Positions 7,392 to 15,870 of a stretch of 45,611 bases of DNA are shown here, one piece after another. A model generated the notes under the pieces. The model was not told the DNA's origin. It was given only the letters and a program-made list of their open reading frames with translations, and did no database searches. Position numbers and translations under genes: made by a program. Position 1 is the first letter of the stretch. Every line of letters begins with the position of its first letter. Source of the stretch: Marinospirillum sp035271045 (GTDB lineage: Bacteria; Pseudomonadota; Gammaproteobacteria; Pseudomonadales; Halomonadaceae). Where the stretch lies: NCBI RefSeq assembly GCF_035271045.1, contig NZ_DATESC010000009.1, forward strand, positions 1-45,611. The letters are read 5' to 3'.

Positions 7392-9017
7392 CTAGTTAGT
7401 TTCATCACGTAGTTGCCTACGCAACACTTTACCCACGTTCGTTTTGGGTAATTCATCTCTAAATTCAACAAGGCGTGGCACTTTATAAGCGGTTAAGCGC
7501 TTCTTGCACCAGTCACGCACTTCTTTAACCGTTAACTTGCCCGAACGAGAAACAATAAACACCTTGACGGCTTCGCCGCTTTTAACATCAGGCACACCCA
7601 CGGCAGCCACTTCTAAAACATCGGGGTGGGAAGCAATCACGTCTTCCACTTCATTGGGGTAAACATTAAAACCCGACATATTAATCATGTCTTTTTTACG
7701 GTCAACAATGCGGGCATAACCATCGTCTTGAATAACCGCAATATCACCGGTCATAAACCAGCCATCAGCCGTTAAAACTTTTGCAGTTTCTGCCGGTTGC
7801 TGCCAATAACCTTTCATTACTTGTGGGCCACGAATGCATAACTCACCCGACTCACCAATGGCTAGTGTTTTACCATTTTCATCAATCACTTTAATTTCTG
7901 TACTGGGCACGGCTTTGCCGATACTGCCTAGCTGAATGGCTCTAAGCGGATTAAAAGTAGCCACGGGCGAAGTTTCAGTTAAGCCATAACCTTCCGCAAT
8001 ATCGCTACCTGTTACCGCCTTCCATTGCTCTGCTGCCGTTTTTGTGAGCGCCATACCACCAGAAATTGTCAGCTTTAAGTGACTAAAATCGAGCGCTTTA
8101 AAATCATCACGGTTGCACAAGGCAACAAACAAGGTATTTAAACCAACAAAGCCGGTGAAGTGATTATTTTTTAATTCTTTAACAAAAGCTGGAAGATCAC
8201 GTGGATTAGTAATTAGCAAAGAGTGATTACCCTGCTCCATCATCACCATGCAGTTCACAGTAAAAGTGTAAATATGATACATGGGAAGCGGAGCAACAAC
8301 GGTTTCACCGCCTTCATTTAGCACTTGGTCGATAACCGCTCTGGCTTGTAGCATATTCGCCACTAAATTACGGTGCGTCAGCATTGCGCCTTTAGCAACA
8401 CCTGTTGTGCCGCCTGTATATTGCAAAATAGCAACATCATCCAGTGTTTGCTTAGTCGGTACCCAATGACCTTTACGCCCCATACTTAGCGCTTTTCGAA
8501 AAGGAATGGCGTGTGGCAGATTATAAGCAGGCACCATTTTTTTAACGTACTTCACCACTTTATTAATGGCGTGACGCTTAATAAAGGGGTGCATATCGCC
8601 CAATTCGGTAATAAACACATGTTTTAGGCAGGTAAGGCGCAATACTTTTTGTACGCTACGCGCCATATTCGCCAGAACAACAATGGCACGCGCACCTGAA
8701 TCGTTAAATTGGTGTTCCATTTCCTTTTCAGAATAAAGCGGATTGGTATTAACAACGATCAAGCCTGCTCTTAACGCGCCAAACACAGCAACAGGAAACA
8801 TCAATGTATTGGGTAACTGAATCGCAATGCGGTCGCCTTCTTTTAAATCCGTGTGATTTTGCAAATAAGCAGCAAAATAGCGGCTTTTTTCTTCTAACTC
8901 ACCATAAGTCAACATTTTGCCCATGCAAGTAAATGCAGGGCGGTCTACAAAACGCGCACACGACTCATCAAACACCTGTAATACCGAGTCATAACGACTC
9001 ATATCGATCTCTGTCAT
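7392..9017 (-). CDS. fadD: Long-chain fatty-acid--CoA ligase FadD
   Basis: The 541 residues form a complete adenylate-forming enzyme: phosphate-binding loop YTGGTTGVAKG (200-210), GYGLTETSP, the aspartate of TGDIAV, the FadD linker motif VDRKKDMINMSGFNVYPNEVED, and the C-terminal catalytic lysine in PKTNVGKVLRR. The enzyme activates long-chain fatty acids with ATP and CoA at the inner face of the membrane, feeding beta-oxidation. The gene starts with ATG preceded by GAGG and lies in the same direction as the second acyl-CoA synthetase upstream. A terminator at 9101-9126 separates the two, so fadD probably has its own promoter between 9018 and 9100. I did not recognise a clear promoter there. 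Confidence 0.95.
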   Translation of the reverse strand: MTEIDMSRYDSVLQVFDESCARFVDRPAFTCMGKMLTYGELEEKSRYFAAYLQNHTDLKEGDRIAIQLPNTLMFPVAVFGALRAGLIVVNTNPLYSEKEMEHQFNDSGARAIVVLANMARSVQKVLRLTCLKHVFITELGDMHPFIKRHAINKVVKYVKKMVPAYNLPHAIPFRKALSMGRKGHWVPTKQTLDDVAILQYTGGTTGVAKGAMLTHRNLVANMLQARAVIDQVLNEGGETVVAPLPMYHIYTFTVNCMVMMEQGNHSLLITNPRDLPAFVKELKNNHFTGFVGLNTLFVALCNRDDFKALDFSHLKLTISGGMALTKTAAEQWKAVTGSDIAEGYGLTETSPVATFNPLRAIQLGSIGKAVPSTEIKVIDENGKTLAIGESGELCIRGPQVMKGYWQQPAETAKVLTADGWFMTGDIAVIQDDGYARIVDRKKDMINMSGFNVYPNEVEDVIASHPDVLEVAAVGVPDVKSGEAVKVFIVSRSGKLTVKEVRDWCKKRLTAYKVPRLVEFRDELPKTNVGKVLRRQLRDETN

Positions 9018-9100
9018 ACTAAAACCTCGCCAGCTTATTATTATTGGTTAGCAAGTGGGTGTCCGTATTCAAACGTTCGTTTACTATAACCTGTGCAAGC

Positions 9101-9126
9101 AAAAAAAAGCCAGCCCTTAGGCTGGC
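9101..9126 (-). terminator. Rho-independent terminator after the acyl-CoA synthetase gene
   Basis: GCCAGCC (9109-9115) and GGCTGGC (9120-9126) form a perfect 7-bp stem with loop CTTA. Eight consecutive A on the plus strand (9101-9108) give a U-tract for minus-strand RNA. It lies 33 bases past the end of the gene at 9159-10790. Confidence 0.88.
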
Positions 9127-9158
9127 CTCTACGGCTTAACAATTAAAAAACCTTTACA

Positions 9159-10790
9159 TTACAGTTCTTTAACTTGATCTCTTAAAACAAACTTCTGAAT
9201 TTTACCCGTTGAAGTTTTAGGTAGTTCACAAAAAACAACCGTTTTAGGTGTTTTAAAGCCTGCCATATTTTCGCGGCAGAAATCCATAATTTCTTTTTCT
9301 GTTACTTTAGCATCGGCTTTCAAAGTAATAAAAGCGCAAGGCGTTTCACCCCATTTTTCATCAGGACGCGCAACCACTGCTGCTTCAGAAACTGCGGGAT
9401 GACGGTAAAGCACGTCTTCAACTTCTACTGAAGAAATATTTTCACCACCCGAAATAATAATGTCTTTAGAACGGTCTTTAATTTCTACATAAGTATCTGA
9501 ATGCCAAACTGCTAAATCACCTGAACGGAACCAGCCACCCACAAAAGACTCTTCTGTAGCGCGTGGATTCTTTAAGTAACCTTTCATTACCAAGTTACCG
9601 CGCATAAAAATTTCGCCAATGGTTTTACCATCTTTTGGCACTGGAATCATGGTATCTGGATCAGCAATCATCAGGTCTTCTTGCATGGGCGATTTAACAC
9701 CTTGACGCGATTTTAAACGCGCTTTTTCGGTTGCTGTTTTACCATCCCACTCACTGTGCCATGCACACACTACACAAGGGCCATAGGTTTCCGTTAAACC
9801 ATAAACGTGAGTCACCACAAAGCCCATAGACTCCATACCTTCAATTACAGAGGCAGGTGGTGGTGCGCCAGCAGTCATTACTTTAACTTCATGGTTAATG
9901 CCTGCTTTAAGCGCTTCATCGGCATTGTTCAACATATTTAAAACAATGGGCGCACCACAGAAGTAGCCAACTTCATTATCACGAATCGAGTTATAAATAT
10001 CATCCGCACGTACATGACGCAAACTAACACTCGTACCCGCTGTAGCTGCAATCGTCCAAGGGAAACACCAACCGTTACAGTGGAACATGGGTAGCGTCCA
10101 CAAATACACAGGGTGATCGCCCATATCCCAAGAAACGGCATTAGAAACCGCATTCAGGTAAGCGCCACGGTGGTGGTAAACCACACCCTTAGGATTACCT
10201 GTGGTACCCGAAGTGTAGTTAAGTGTTATCGCATCCCACTCATCACTGGGTGTTTTATAGGCAAAATCTTCATCGCCGGTAGCAAGAAAGGCTTCATAGT
10301 CCATTTCACCAATCAGCTTGCCACCTTCATAAAAAGGATCGTCAATGTGAATAATGCGCGGACGATTAGCACCTAACATTTTAATCGCACGAGAAGCGAC
10401 TTCAGAAAACTCACGGTCAACAAAAATAATTTTAGCTTCAGCGTGCTGTAAAATAAAAGAAATGGCTTCAGCATCTAAACGGGTATTAATAGCGTTAAGC
10501 ACCGCACCGCACATGGGTACACCAAAGTGTGCTTCAAAAACTGGCACTATATTCGGTGCAATAAAAGCAACTGTATCACCTTCAGCTATGCCTGCTTTAT
10601 TTAAAGCAGAAGCAAGTTTTATACAACGTGTATAAGTTTGCGCCCAAGTAATTTTCACATCATGGTGGATTTGTGCAACATGATTAGGGAATACGCTTGC
10701 TGAACGCTGTAAAAAAGAAATCGGCGTTAAAGCAGCAAAGTTTGCTGCATTGCGATTTAGCCCCATGTTATAGATGTTAGTATGCTGCAT
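9159..10790 (-). CDS. Acyl-CoA synthetase (AMP-forming, medium/short-chain type)
   Basis: The 543-residue AMP-forming synthetase has the P-loop NYTSGTTGNPKG (191-202), YGLTETYGP, SGDLAVW, DRSKDIIISGGENISSVEVED and the C-terminal lysine in PKTSTGKIQKF. The region WTLPMFHCNGWCFPW is typical of the subfamily that includes medium-chain acyl-CoA synthetases and the methylmercaptopropionate-CoA ligase DmdB. The exact acyl substrate cannot be read from the sequence. The chosen ATG at 10790 has AGAGG upstream; the internal ATG at codon 9 has no such site. The gene is divergent from a MaoC-type hydratase and precedes fadD, forming a fatty-acid utilisation neighbourhood. Confidence 0.9.
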   Translation of the reverse strand: MQHTNIYNMGLNRNAANFAALTPISFLQRSASVFPNHVAQIHHDVKITWAQTYTRCIKLASALNKAGIAEGDTVAFIAPNIVPVFEAHFGVPMCGAVLNAINTRLDAEAISFILQHAEAKIIFVDREFSEVASRAIKMLGANRPRIIHIDDPFYEGGKLIGEMDYEAFLATGDEDFAYKTPSDEWDAITLNYTSGTTGNPKGVVYHHRGAYLNAVSNAVSWDMGDHPVYLWTLPMFHCNGWCFPWTIAATAGTSVSLRHVRADDIYNSIRDNEVGYFCGAPIVLNMLNNADEALKAGINHEVKVMTAGAPPPASVIEGMESMGFVVTHVYGLTETYGPCVVCAWHSEWDGKTATEKARLKSRQGVKSPMQEDLMIADPDTMIPVPKDGKTIGEIFMRGNLVMKGYLKNPRATEESFVGGWFRSGDLAVWHSDTYVEIKDRSKDIIISGGENISSVEVEDVLYRHPAVSEAAVVARPDEKWGETPCAFITLKADAKVTEKEIMDFCRENMAGFKTPKTVVFCELPKTSTGKIQKFVLRDQVKEL

Positions 10791-10886
10791 GTGGTGGCCT
10801 CTATTATTAGTTGTCAGGGTAAAACATCATGCTTTTGTAAAAAAACTACACTGTTTATTCTATTTAGCCTTAGTTTGCCGTGTAAA

Positions 10887-10915
10887 AATATACGACTCTT
10901 GTAGAATTGCAACAA
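10887..10915 (-). promoter_or_regulatory. Probable sigma-70 promoter for the acyl-CoA synthetase
   Basis: On the minus strand TTGTTG (complement of 10910-10915) is followed after exactly 17 bases by TATATT (complement of 10887-10892). That is a good -35/-10 pair about 100 bases upstream of the ATG at 10790. No operator was recognised in this 215-base divergent region, and a plus-strand promoter for the hydratase was not clear. Confidence 0.5.
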
Positions 10916-11005
10916 ACCTAGCAAACGCTCGACTAGATTTCAATGATGCCAAGAGTTACTCTATTATGCCAACAACTTTAGCTTATAAATCACAAGGAAT
11001 TATCC

Positions 11006-11479
11006 ATGAGTACTTTAGAAAACCGCCCCTACGACACTTTAAGTGTTGGTGACTCAGCAACGTTTGAAAAAACACTGACCGAAAAAGAGTTGGTGCTTTT
11101 TGCTGCGGTATCGGGTGACGTTAACCCGCTACATTTAGACGCAGAATTTGCTAAAACCACTATGTTTGGTGAGCAAATTGCTCATGGTATGTGGTCTGGT
11201 TCACTTATTTCGGCCGCTTTAGCAACCACGCTACCAGGGCCTGGCACTATTTATATGGGGCAAGAACTAAGCTTTCGCCGCCCTGTAAAATTAGGTGATA
11301 CGCTAACGGTAAAGCTAACCGTAAAAGAAAAACAAGATGCTAAAAAAATTGTGATTCTTGATTGCCTAGTCACCAACCAAAAAGACGAAAAAGTTGTATT
11401 AGGTACCGCAACCGTAATTGCACCGACTGAGAAAGCCGTATTGCAAGCACCCACCCTGCCTAAAATTACTATTGGCTAA
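11006..11479 (+). CDS. phaJ: MaoC-like (R)-specific enoyl-CoA hydratase
   Basis: The 157-residue single hot-dog-fold protein carries the hydratase-2 signature SGDVNPLH. D38 and H43 match the Asp/His dyad (spacing 5) of PhaJ-type enzymes, and the FGEQIAHGMWSGSL helix follows. Such enzymes convert trans-2-enoyl-CoA to (R)-3-hydroxyacyl-CoA, linking beta-oxidation to polyhydroxyalkanoate or other (R)-hydroxyacyl pathways. No PHA synthase gene is visible here, so the physiological route is open. AAGGA lies 8 bases before the ATG. The gene is divergent from the acyl-CoA synthetase and is followed by a hairpin terminator. Confidence 0.9.
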   Translation: MSTLENRPYDTLSVGDSATFEKTLTEKELVLFAAVSGDVNPLHLDAEFAKTTMFGEQIAHGMWSGSLISAALATTLPGPGTIYMGQELSFRRPVKLGDTLTVKLTVKEKQDAKKIVILDCLVTNQKDEKVVLGTATVIAPTEKAVLQAPTLPKITIG

Positions 11480-11499
11480 TTAAAGCCTTAGTCGCTAAA

Positions 11500-11537
11500 A
11501 ACCTCAGTAGAAGCTAGCCTCTACTGGGGTTAATTTA
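11500..11537 (+). terminator. Long hairpin after the hydratase gene
   Basis: A 15-bp stem with G-U pairs is formed by 11500-11514 and 11517-11531 around a two-base TA loop. It is followed by TTAATTT on the plus strand. On the minus strand the A-run left of the stem gives a T-tract, so the structure could also stop antisense transcripts. Confidence 0.6.
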
Positions 11538-11644
11538 AAATCCTCTAAAACTTATAAATCAACGTCTAGGTCTTTCTTACAGAAATACTAATCAACAGTC
11601 GTCAGCGCTTGCAATCACCCTCGCTGCCTCTTGTAACAAAAACC

Positions 11645-11683
11645 TTGACTCTTATTTAATATGTCCATATTCTTGGAAATAAG
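11645..11683 (+). promoter_or_regulatory. ars operon promoter with overlapping inverted repeat (probable ArsR operator)
   Basis: TTGACT (11645-11650) and TATTCT (11668-11673) are separated by exactly 17 bases, a strong sigma-70 match. CTTATTT (11651-11657) is the exact inverse complement of AAATAAG (11677-11683), so an inverted repeat brackets the -10 region as expected for an ArsR operator. A ribosome-binding site AAGGAG at 11691-11696 precedes the arsR ATG by 6 bases. ArsR binding is inferred from position. Confidence 0.65.
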
Positions 11684-11702
11684 GATATATAAGGAGTGTT
11701 AG

Positions 11703-12062
11703 ATGAAAACTGAACAAGCGATGGCGAGTTTTGCATCACTGTCGCAACCAACACGTTTAGCGGCTTTTAAGTTGTTGGTTCGCCATGAGCCAGAAGGGTT
11801 GCCAGCGGGTGAAATAGCAACGCTGTTAGATGTACCACACAACACTTTGTCTGCGCATTTGTCGGTGCTTGCCCGTGCAGAATTGGTGCTTTCGCAACGC
11901 CAAAGCCGTTCCATTATTTACCGCGCAAACCTTGATGCTATTCAAGCCGTTATTCAATTTTTAGTGAATGACTGTTGTGTTGCAGATTCAGTGACTTGCA
12001 CACCTTTGGAATCGACCTTGAATTTTTGCCAACCCCAACAAAAGAAGCCTGAAAACTTATGA
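11703..12062 (+). CDS. arsR: ArsR-family arsenite-responsive repressor
   Basis: The 119-residue winged-helix protein has its recognition helix in DVPHNTLSAHLSVLARAELV. It lacks the ELCVCDL metal site of the E. coli plasmid-type ArsR. Instead it has a C-terminal cysteine group, C91-C92 and C99 (plus C109), resembling the C-terminal As(III) site of Acidithiobacillus-type ArsR proteins (adjacent Cys pair and a third Cys a few residues on). It is the first gene of the ars operon, so it probably represses its own promoter until arsenite binds. Its stop overlaps the arsC start in ATGA. Confidence 0.9.
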   Translation: MKTEQAMASFASLSQPTRLAAFKLLVRHEPEGLPAGEIATLLDVPHNTLSAHLSVLARAELVLSQRQSRSIIYRANLDAIQAVIQFLVNDCCVADSVTCTPLESTLNFCQPQQKKPENL

Positions 12063-12469
12063 AAGTACAAATTTATCATAACCCCAACTGCGGCACGTCG
12101 CGCAATACTTTAGCCATGCTAGAAGCCTCTGGTAAAACGCCTGAAGTGATTGAATACCTTGTAACGCCGCCTAGCCGTGAACGCCTAGAAGCATTGCTTG
12201 CGATGATGCAAATAACACCGCGTGCGCTATTGCGTCGTAAAGGCACGCCTTATGATGAATTAGACCTTGATAATGCTGCGTTAAACGATGAGCAACTTAT
12301 TGATGCGATGATGGCGCACCCCATTTTGATTAATCGCCCGATTGTGGTGGTGGGTGATAAAGCGAGTTTATGCCGCCCATCTGAAAGTGTTTTAGCGCTA
12401 CTTGGGCAGCCGATTGAAAGCTTTACAAAAGAAGATGGTGAAGTTGTTCGCCGTGAAGGAGATGCATAA
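12059..12469 (+). CDS. arsC: Glutaredoxin-coupled arsenate reductase ArsC
   Basis: The 136-residue protein has the catalytic NCGTSRNT motif with Cys11. Arginines R60, R93 (NRPIVV) and R106 (CRPSE) correspond to the arsenate-binding arginines of the E. coli R773 enzyme. It reduces arsenate to arsenite using glutathione and glutaredoxin in the cytoplasm, and the arsenite is then exported by the Acr3 protein encoded two genes on. It overlaps arsR by 4 bases and arsH by 1 base (TAATG), so translational coupling is likely. Confidence 0.95.
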   Translation: MKVQIYHNPNCGTSRNTLAMLEASGKTPEVIEYLVTPPSRERLEALLAMMQITPRALLRRKGTPYDELDLDNAALNDEQLIDAMMAHPILINRPIVVVGDKASLCRPSESVLALLGQPIESFTKEDGEVVRREGDA

Positions 12470-13083
12470 TGAACCCGCAAGCAATGTTAGATGACCTTCC
12501 GAATATCGACCCAGAAAAACTTCAGCCGATAGATTTTAAAGATTTTGTTGCCCAAGGTGCTTCATTGCACGCGCCACGCATTTTAATACTCTACGGATCG
12601 TTGCGTCAGCGCTCTTTTTCGCGTTTGGCTTCTGAAGAGGCGGGAAGGTTGTTGCGTTACTTGGGTTGTGATGTTCGTACTTTTGATCCAACGGGCTTGC
12701 CGTTGCCAGATTCGGAAGAAGAAACACACCCTAAAGTTGTTGAATTGCAAGAGCTTGCCGCTTGGTCGGAAGGCATGGTGTGGTGTACACCAGAACGCCA
12801 CGGTGCTATGACCAGCATTATGAAATTACAAATTGATTGGATTCCTTTGACGCAAGGTGCGGTGCGGCCTACGCAAGGCAAAACGCTGGCGTTAATGCAG
12901 GTGTGTGGTGGCTCGCAGTCGTTTAACAGCGTGAATCAATTGCGTATTTTAGGGCGTTGGATGCGTATGTTAACGCTGCCTAATCAGTCATCGGTGGCTA
13001 GGGCTTTTATGGAGTTTGATGATAATGACCGTATGAAGCCCTCGGCTTTTTATAACCGCATTGTTGATGTTTATGATGACTGA
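12469..13083 (+). CDS. arsH: ArsH, NADPH-dependent FMN reductase
   Basis: The flavodoxin-fold protein of 204 residues has the FMN phosphate loop LYGSLRQRSFSR (about 41-52) and the ArsH-type CTPERHGAMTSIMK segment. ArsH proteins oxidise trivalent organoarsenicals and act as NADPH:FMN oxidoreductases. The protein ends at RIVDVYDD, about 25-30 residues earlier than well-known ArsH proteins, which continue with a C-terminal helix and tail. The acr3 start lies inside this 3' end. No continuation of the ArsH frame is seen beyond the stop, so this looks like an established short form rather than a recent frameshift. Confidence 0.92.
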   Translation: MNPQAMLDDLPNIDPEKLQPIDFKDFVAQGASLHAPRILILYGSLRQRSFSRLASEEAGRLLRYLGCDVRTFDPTGLPLPDSEEETHPKVVELQELAAWSEGMVWCTPERHGAMTSIMKLQIDWIPLTQGAVRPTQGKTLALMQVCGGSQSFNSVNQLRILGRWMRMLTLPNQSSVARAFMEFDDNDRMKPSAFYNRIVDVYDD

Positions 13084-14146
13084 ATCGGTCAATTTATCAG
13101 CGCCTAGCACGGCTGAGGGTATGGGCATTTTTGGACGTTTTCTTACGCTTTGGGTCGCTTTAGCCATTGTGGGTGGCATATTGATTGGGCAGTTTATACC
13201 CGCTGTTCCCGAGACTTTGGCGCGTTTTGAATATGCCCAAGTGTCTATTCCCGTTGCGATATTAATTTGGGCGATGATTTTCCCTATGATGGTGCAGGTT
13301 GATTTTACTTCTGTTTTAGCTGTGCGTCGTCAGCCTAAAGGGTTGATTATTACCACAAGCGTCAATTGGTTAATCAAGCCATTTACGATGTTTGCTATTG
13401 CTTGGTTCTTTTTTACGGTTGTTTTTGCATCTTTTATTCCTGCTGAACGGGCTAGTGAATACCTAGCCGGTGCCATTTTATTGGGCGCAGCGCCTTGTAC
13501 GGCAATGGTTTTTGTTTGGAGCTATTTAACTAGGGGTGATGCTGCTTATACTTTAGTTCAGGTGGCGCTCAATAATTTAATTATGTTATTTGCTTTTGCG
13601 CCATTAGTGATTTTGTTATTGGGTGTTTCTAATATTCAAGTGCCTTGGAATACAGTTTTATTATCGGTAGTGCTTTATATTGTTATTCCGTTAAGTGCCG
13701 GTTATATAACACGCCAATTCATTATAAAGCGTCGTGGTATTGATTGGTTAACGAATGTTTTTTTAAAGCATTTAGAACCGATTCCACAACTGGGTTTAAT
13801 TATTACCTTGGTCTTGCTGTTTTCTTTTCAGGGCGATGTGATTGTTGCTAATCCGCTAGATATTTTATTAATCGCCATTCCGCTAACCATTCAAACATTT
13901 TTTATTTTCTTTATTGCCTACGGTTGGGCGAAAGCTTGGAAAGTACCGCATAACATTGCTGCACCGGCCGGTTTAATTGGTTCTAGTAATTTCTTTGAAT
14001 TGGCGGTCGCCGTTGCTATTGCGCTGTTTGGTTTACAATCCGGTGCTGCTTTAGCCACGGTGGTGGGTGTTTTGGTGGAAGTGCCGGTGATGCTGGCTTT
14101 GGTGCGTATTGCTAACAAAACTCGTTATCAGTTTTTGGTGAATTAA
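13076..14146 (+). CDS. acr3: Acr3-type arsenite efflux permease
   Basis: The membrane protein has about ten hydrophobic segments and the Acr3 signature GAAPCTAMVFVWSYL. Its conserved cysteine (C141 in this numbering) is needed for arsenite transport in the family. GSSNFFELAVAVAI in the C-terminal half is also typical. It exports As(III) driven by the proton-motive force and completes the arsR-arsC-arsH-acr3 resistance operon. In-frame ATGs at 13067, 13073 and 13076 all precede the first helix and none has a clear ribosome-binding site. I chose 13076, but translation probably couples to the end of arsH in any case. Confidence 0.93.
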   Translation: MTESVNLSAPSTAEGMGIFGRFLTLWVALAIVGGILIGQFIPAVPETLARFEYAQVSIPVAILIWAMIFPMMVQVDFTSVLAVRRQPKGLIITTSVNWLIKPFTMFAIAWFFFTVVFASFIPAERASEYLAGAILLGAAPCTAMVFVWSYLTRGDAAYTLVQVALNNLIMLFAFAPLVILLLGVSNIQVPWNTVLLSVVLYIVIPLSAGYITRQFIIKRRGIDWLTNVFLKHLEPIPQLGLIITLVLLFSFQGDVIVANPLDILLIAIPLTIQTFFIFFIAYGWAKAWKVPHNIAAPAGLIGSSNFFELAVAVAIALFGLQSGAALATVVGVLVEVPVMLALVRIANKTRYQFLVN

Positions 14147-14211
14147 ATCCCCCCTATTAGACTCTGCGGTCTTGCTTAATTTATTGCTTAAATATACCCT
14201 TCTGCTTTGCT

Positions 14212-14225
14212 ATACCATTAGGTAT
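14212..14225 (+). promoter_or_regulatory. Palindrome upstream of the TetR/RND operon
   Basis: ATACC (14212-14216) and GGTAT (14221-14225) are inverse complements around ATTA, centred about 25 bases before the regulator start. A further AAATATACC at 14190-14198 resembles one half site. This is a plausible autoregulatory operator, but the identification rests on symmetry and position alone. Confidence 0.4.
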
Positions 14226-14242
14226 TTTGAGGGGTATTGAGG

Positions 14243-14815
14243 ATGGAAAAAGTAAGACGCAGCAACAATTCACGTGAAGCCATTTTAGATGCTGCACAAA
14301 AAGTGGCGGTTGAAAAGGGCGCAGGTAAAGTCAGTTTAGATTCTGTGGCTAAAGAAGCCGGTTTAACCAAAGGCGGTGTGTTGTATAACTTTCCCAGTAA
14401 AGAAGCGCTAATTAGCGGTATGTTAGCTCGCTTAATGAACATTTATACGCCTAGAATTACCGAGCATTCCGCCACGCTTAATGGTCAAGTCAACCCAACT
14501 TTACAGTCCGTTTTTCATGTTATCGGTGAATTGGATGCCATGAACGCTAACATTCCTATGGCGATTCTTGCCACTGCTGCTCACAATGCTGAACTTCTAA
14601 AGCCTTTACGCGAAGAAAAATTGCTGCGTTATACCCAAGTGCGCCAAGAAGCAACTTTAGACAATAATGAACAAGCCGCAGACGAGGCCACTTTGTTATG
14701 GGCAGCCGCGGAAGGTTTAATGTTATTAGATGTGCTAGGTCTTCTTCCTTTTAATAATGCACAAAAAACACGTTTACTCAAAAATTTAGAAGCTAAAGCC
14801 AAGGAAAAATTGTGA
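14243..14815 (+). CDS. TetR-family transcriptional regulator
   Basis: The protein of about 190 residues has an N-terminal TetR DNA-binding domain (AILDAAQKVAVEKG, then VSLDSVAKEAGLTKGGVLYNFPSKEALI) and a helical ligand domain of unknown specificity. The ATG at 14243 is preferred over a TTG two codons upstream, since GAGGGG lies 8 bases before it. It is the first gene of a three-gene unit with an RND adaptor and pump and overlaps the adaptor start in GTGA. It is probably the local repressor of the pump genes; the inducer is unknown. Confidence 0.88.
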   Translation: MEKVRRSNNSREAILDAAQKVAVEKGAGKVSLDSVAKEAGLTKGGVLYNFPSKEALISGMLARLMNIYTPRITEHSATLNGQVNPTLQSVFHVIGELDAMNANIPMAILATAAHNAELLKPLREEKLLRYTQVRQEATLDNNEQAADEATLLWAAAEGLMLLDVLGLLPFNNAQKTRLLKNLEAKAKEKL

Positions 14816-15858
14816 TAAAAAAAGCGCAGGTTTTAGTGTTATTTATGCTTTTTAGTGCATTGCCAGTGAATGCCAGTGAAATTAACGCTTTGTCTAGCGT
14901 AAAAATTGAAACGCTGGGTGAGTTAGCACCTGCCATTAGCCGCCGTTTTGTAGGGCGAGTGGATGCGGTTAGTAACGTTAATCTTTCTTTTCAAGTCGCG
15001 GGTCACTTAATTAACTTACCTATACAGCAAGGGCGTTTATTGCCTAAAGGCAGTCTGTTAGCCGAGTTAGATTCTACGGATTATAAGTTGGCTTTAGAAC
15101 AGGCTAAAGTGCGTTTAAAACAAGCGCAGCGTGATGTTGATCGCAAGCATTTATTGCTAAAAAGTAATTCTGTGCCGCGTGCTGTGGTAGATGAGGCAGA
15201 AGATCAATTACACCTAGCAAAAATCGCTGTTGAAGCGGCACAGCGTAATCTTTCTTATACCCGTTTAGACGTGCCTTTTGATGCTTTAATTACACGCCGT
15301 TTAGCCAGTCGTTATGTGAATTTGGCTGCTGGTACGCCGGTGGTTAGAGTGCAAGACGTTAGTGAGCTTCGTGCCCACATTGGTGTACCAGAAGATCTGA
15401 TACGCCTAGTGAATAACCCCGATTTAATTCAAGCCAAATTGTTATTGCCTAATAATGAAAGCACTTTTATTGCGCTTGAGTACCGCGAGCACGCCACCGA
15501 ACCCGATCCAGTGGTACAAACTTATCAAGTTACTTTTGGCTTTGAGCGCCCGCAAGCATTGAATTTATTGCCAGGTATGACGGTAACAGTTGTTGTCACA
15601 GCTGATCCGCGCTTGCATCCAGTCGAGCAATTGGATGTGGCTTTATCAGCCTTAAATACGGCGAACGATGGCAGTTATTATTTATGGGTTTTTGATCCTG
15701 AGCTAGGTCAAGTGACTAAGCGCAAAGCCAAAATAGGCAATATTAATGGTGATCGCGTTACGTTATTGTCAGGGGCTATTGCTGGGGAGCAAGTGATTAC
15801 TTCCGGCGGTTCACATTTACGTGAAGGTATGAAGGTTAAACCTTTTAACCATTTTTAG
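14812..15858 (+). CDS. RND efflux periplasmic adaptor (membrane-fusion protein)
   Basis: The 348-residue protein starts with GTG overlapping the regulator stop. It has a Sec-type signal peptide (hydrophobic LVLFMLFSAL, probable cleavage after VNA). The rest is a HlyD/AcrA-type adaptor: a lipoyl half-motif around VSNVNLSFQVAGHL, a short alpha-helical hairpin (about 95-145, LKQAQRDVDRKHLLLKS and following), the second lipoyl half FDALITRRLASRYVNL, and a beta-barrel domain. No lipobox cysteine is present. It would bridge the inner-membrane pump encoded 12 bases downstream to a TolC-like channel, which is not encoded in this window. Confidence 0.9.
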   Translation: MIKKAQVLVLFMLFSALPVNASEINALSSVKIETLGELAPAISRRFVGRVDAVSNVNLSFQVAGHLINLPIQQGRLLPKGSLLAELDSTDYKLALEQAKVRLKQAQRDVDRKHLLLKSNSVPRAVVDEAEDQLHLAKIAVEAAQRNLSYTRLDVPFDALITRRLASRYVNLAAGTPVVRVQDVSELRAHIGVPEDLIRLVNNPDLIQAKLLLPNNESTFIALEYREHATEPDPVVQTYQVTFGFERPQALNLLPGMTVTVVVTADPRLHPVEQLDVALSALNTANDGSYYLWVFDPELGQVTKRKAKIGNINGDRVTLLSGAIAGEQVITSGGSHLREGMKVKPFNHF

Positions 15859-15870
15859 GAGGCAAGGTAA

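Noticed and set aside
13083..13122. A frameshift truncating arsH
   Set aside because: Neither alternative frame after the stop restores ArsH-like sequence; the region encodes the acr3 N-terminus.
14150..14236. A clear sigma-70 promoter for the TetR/RND operon
   Set aside because: Several TTGCTT and TATACC-like hexamers occur but none has both good match and proper spacing.
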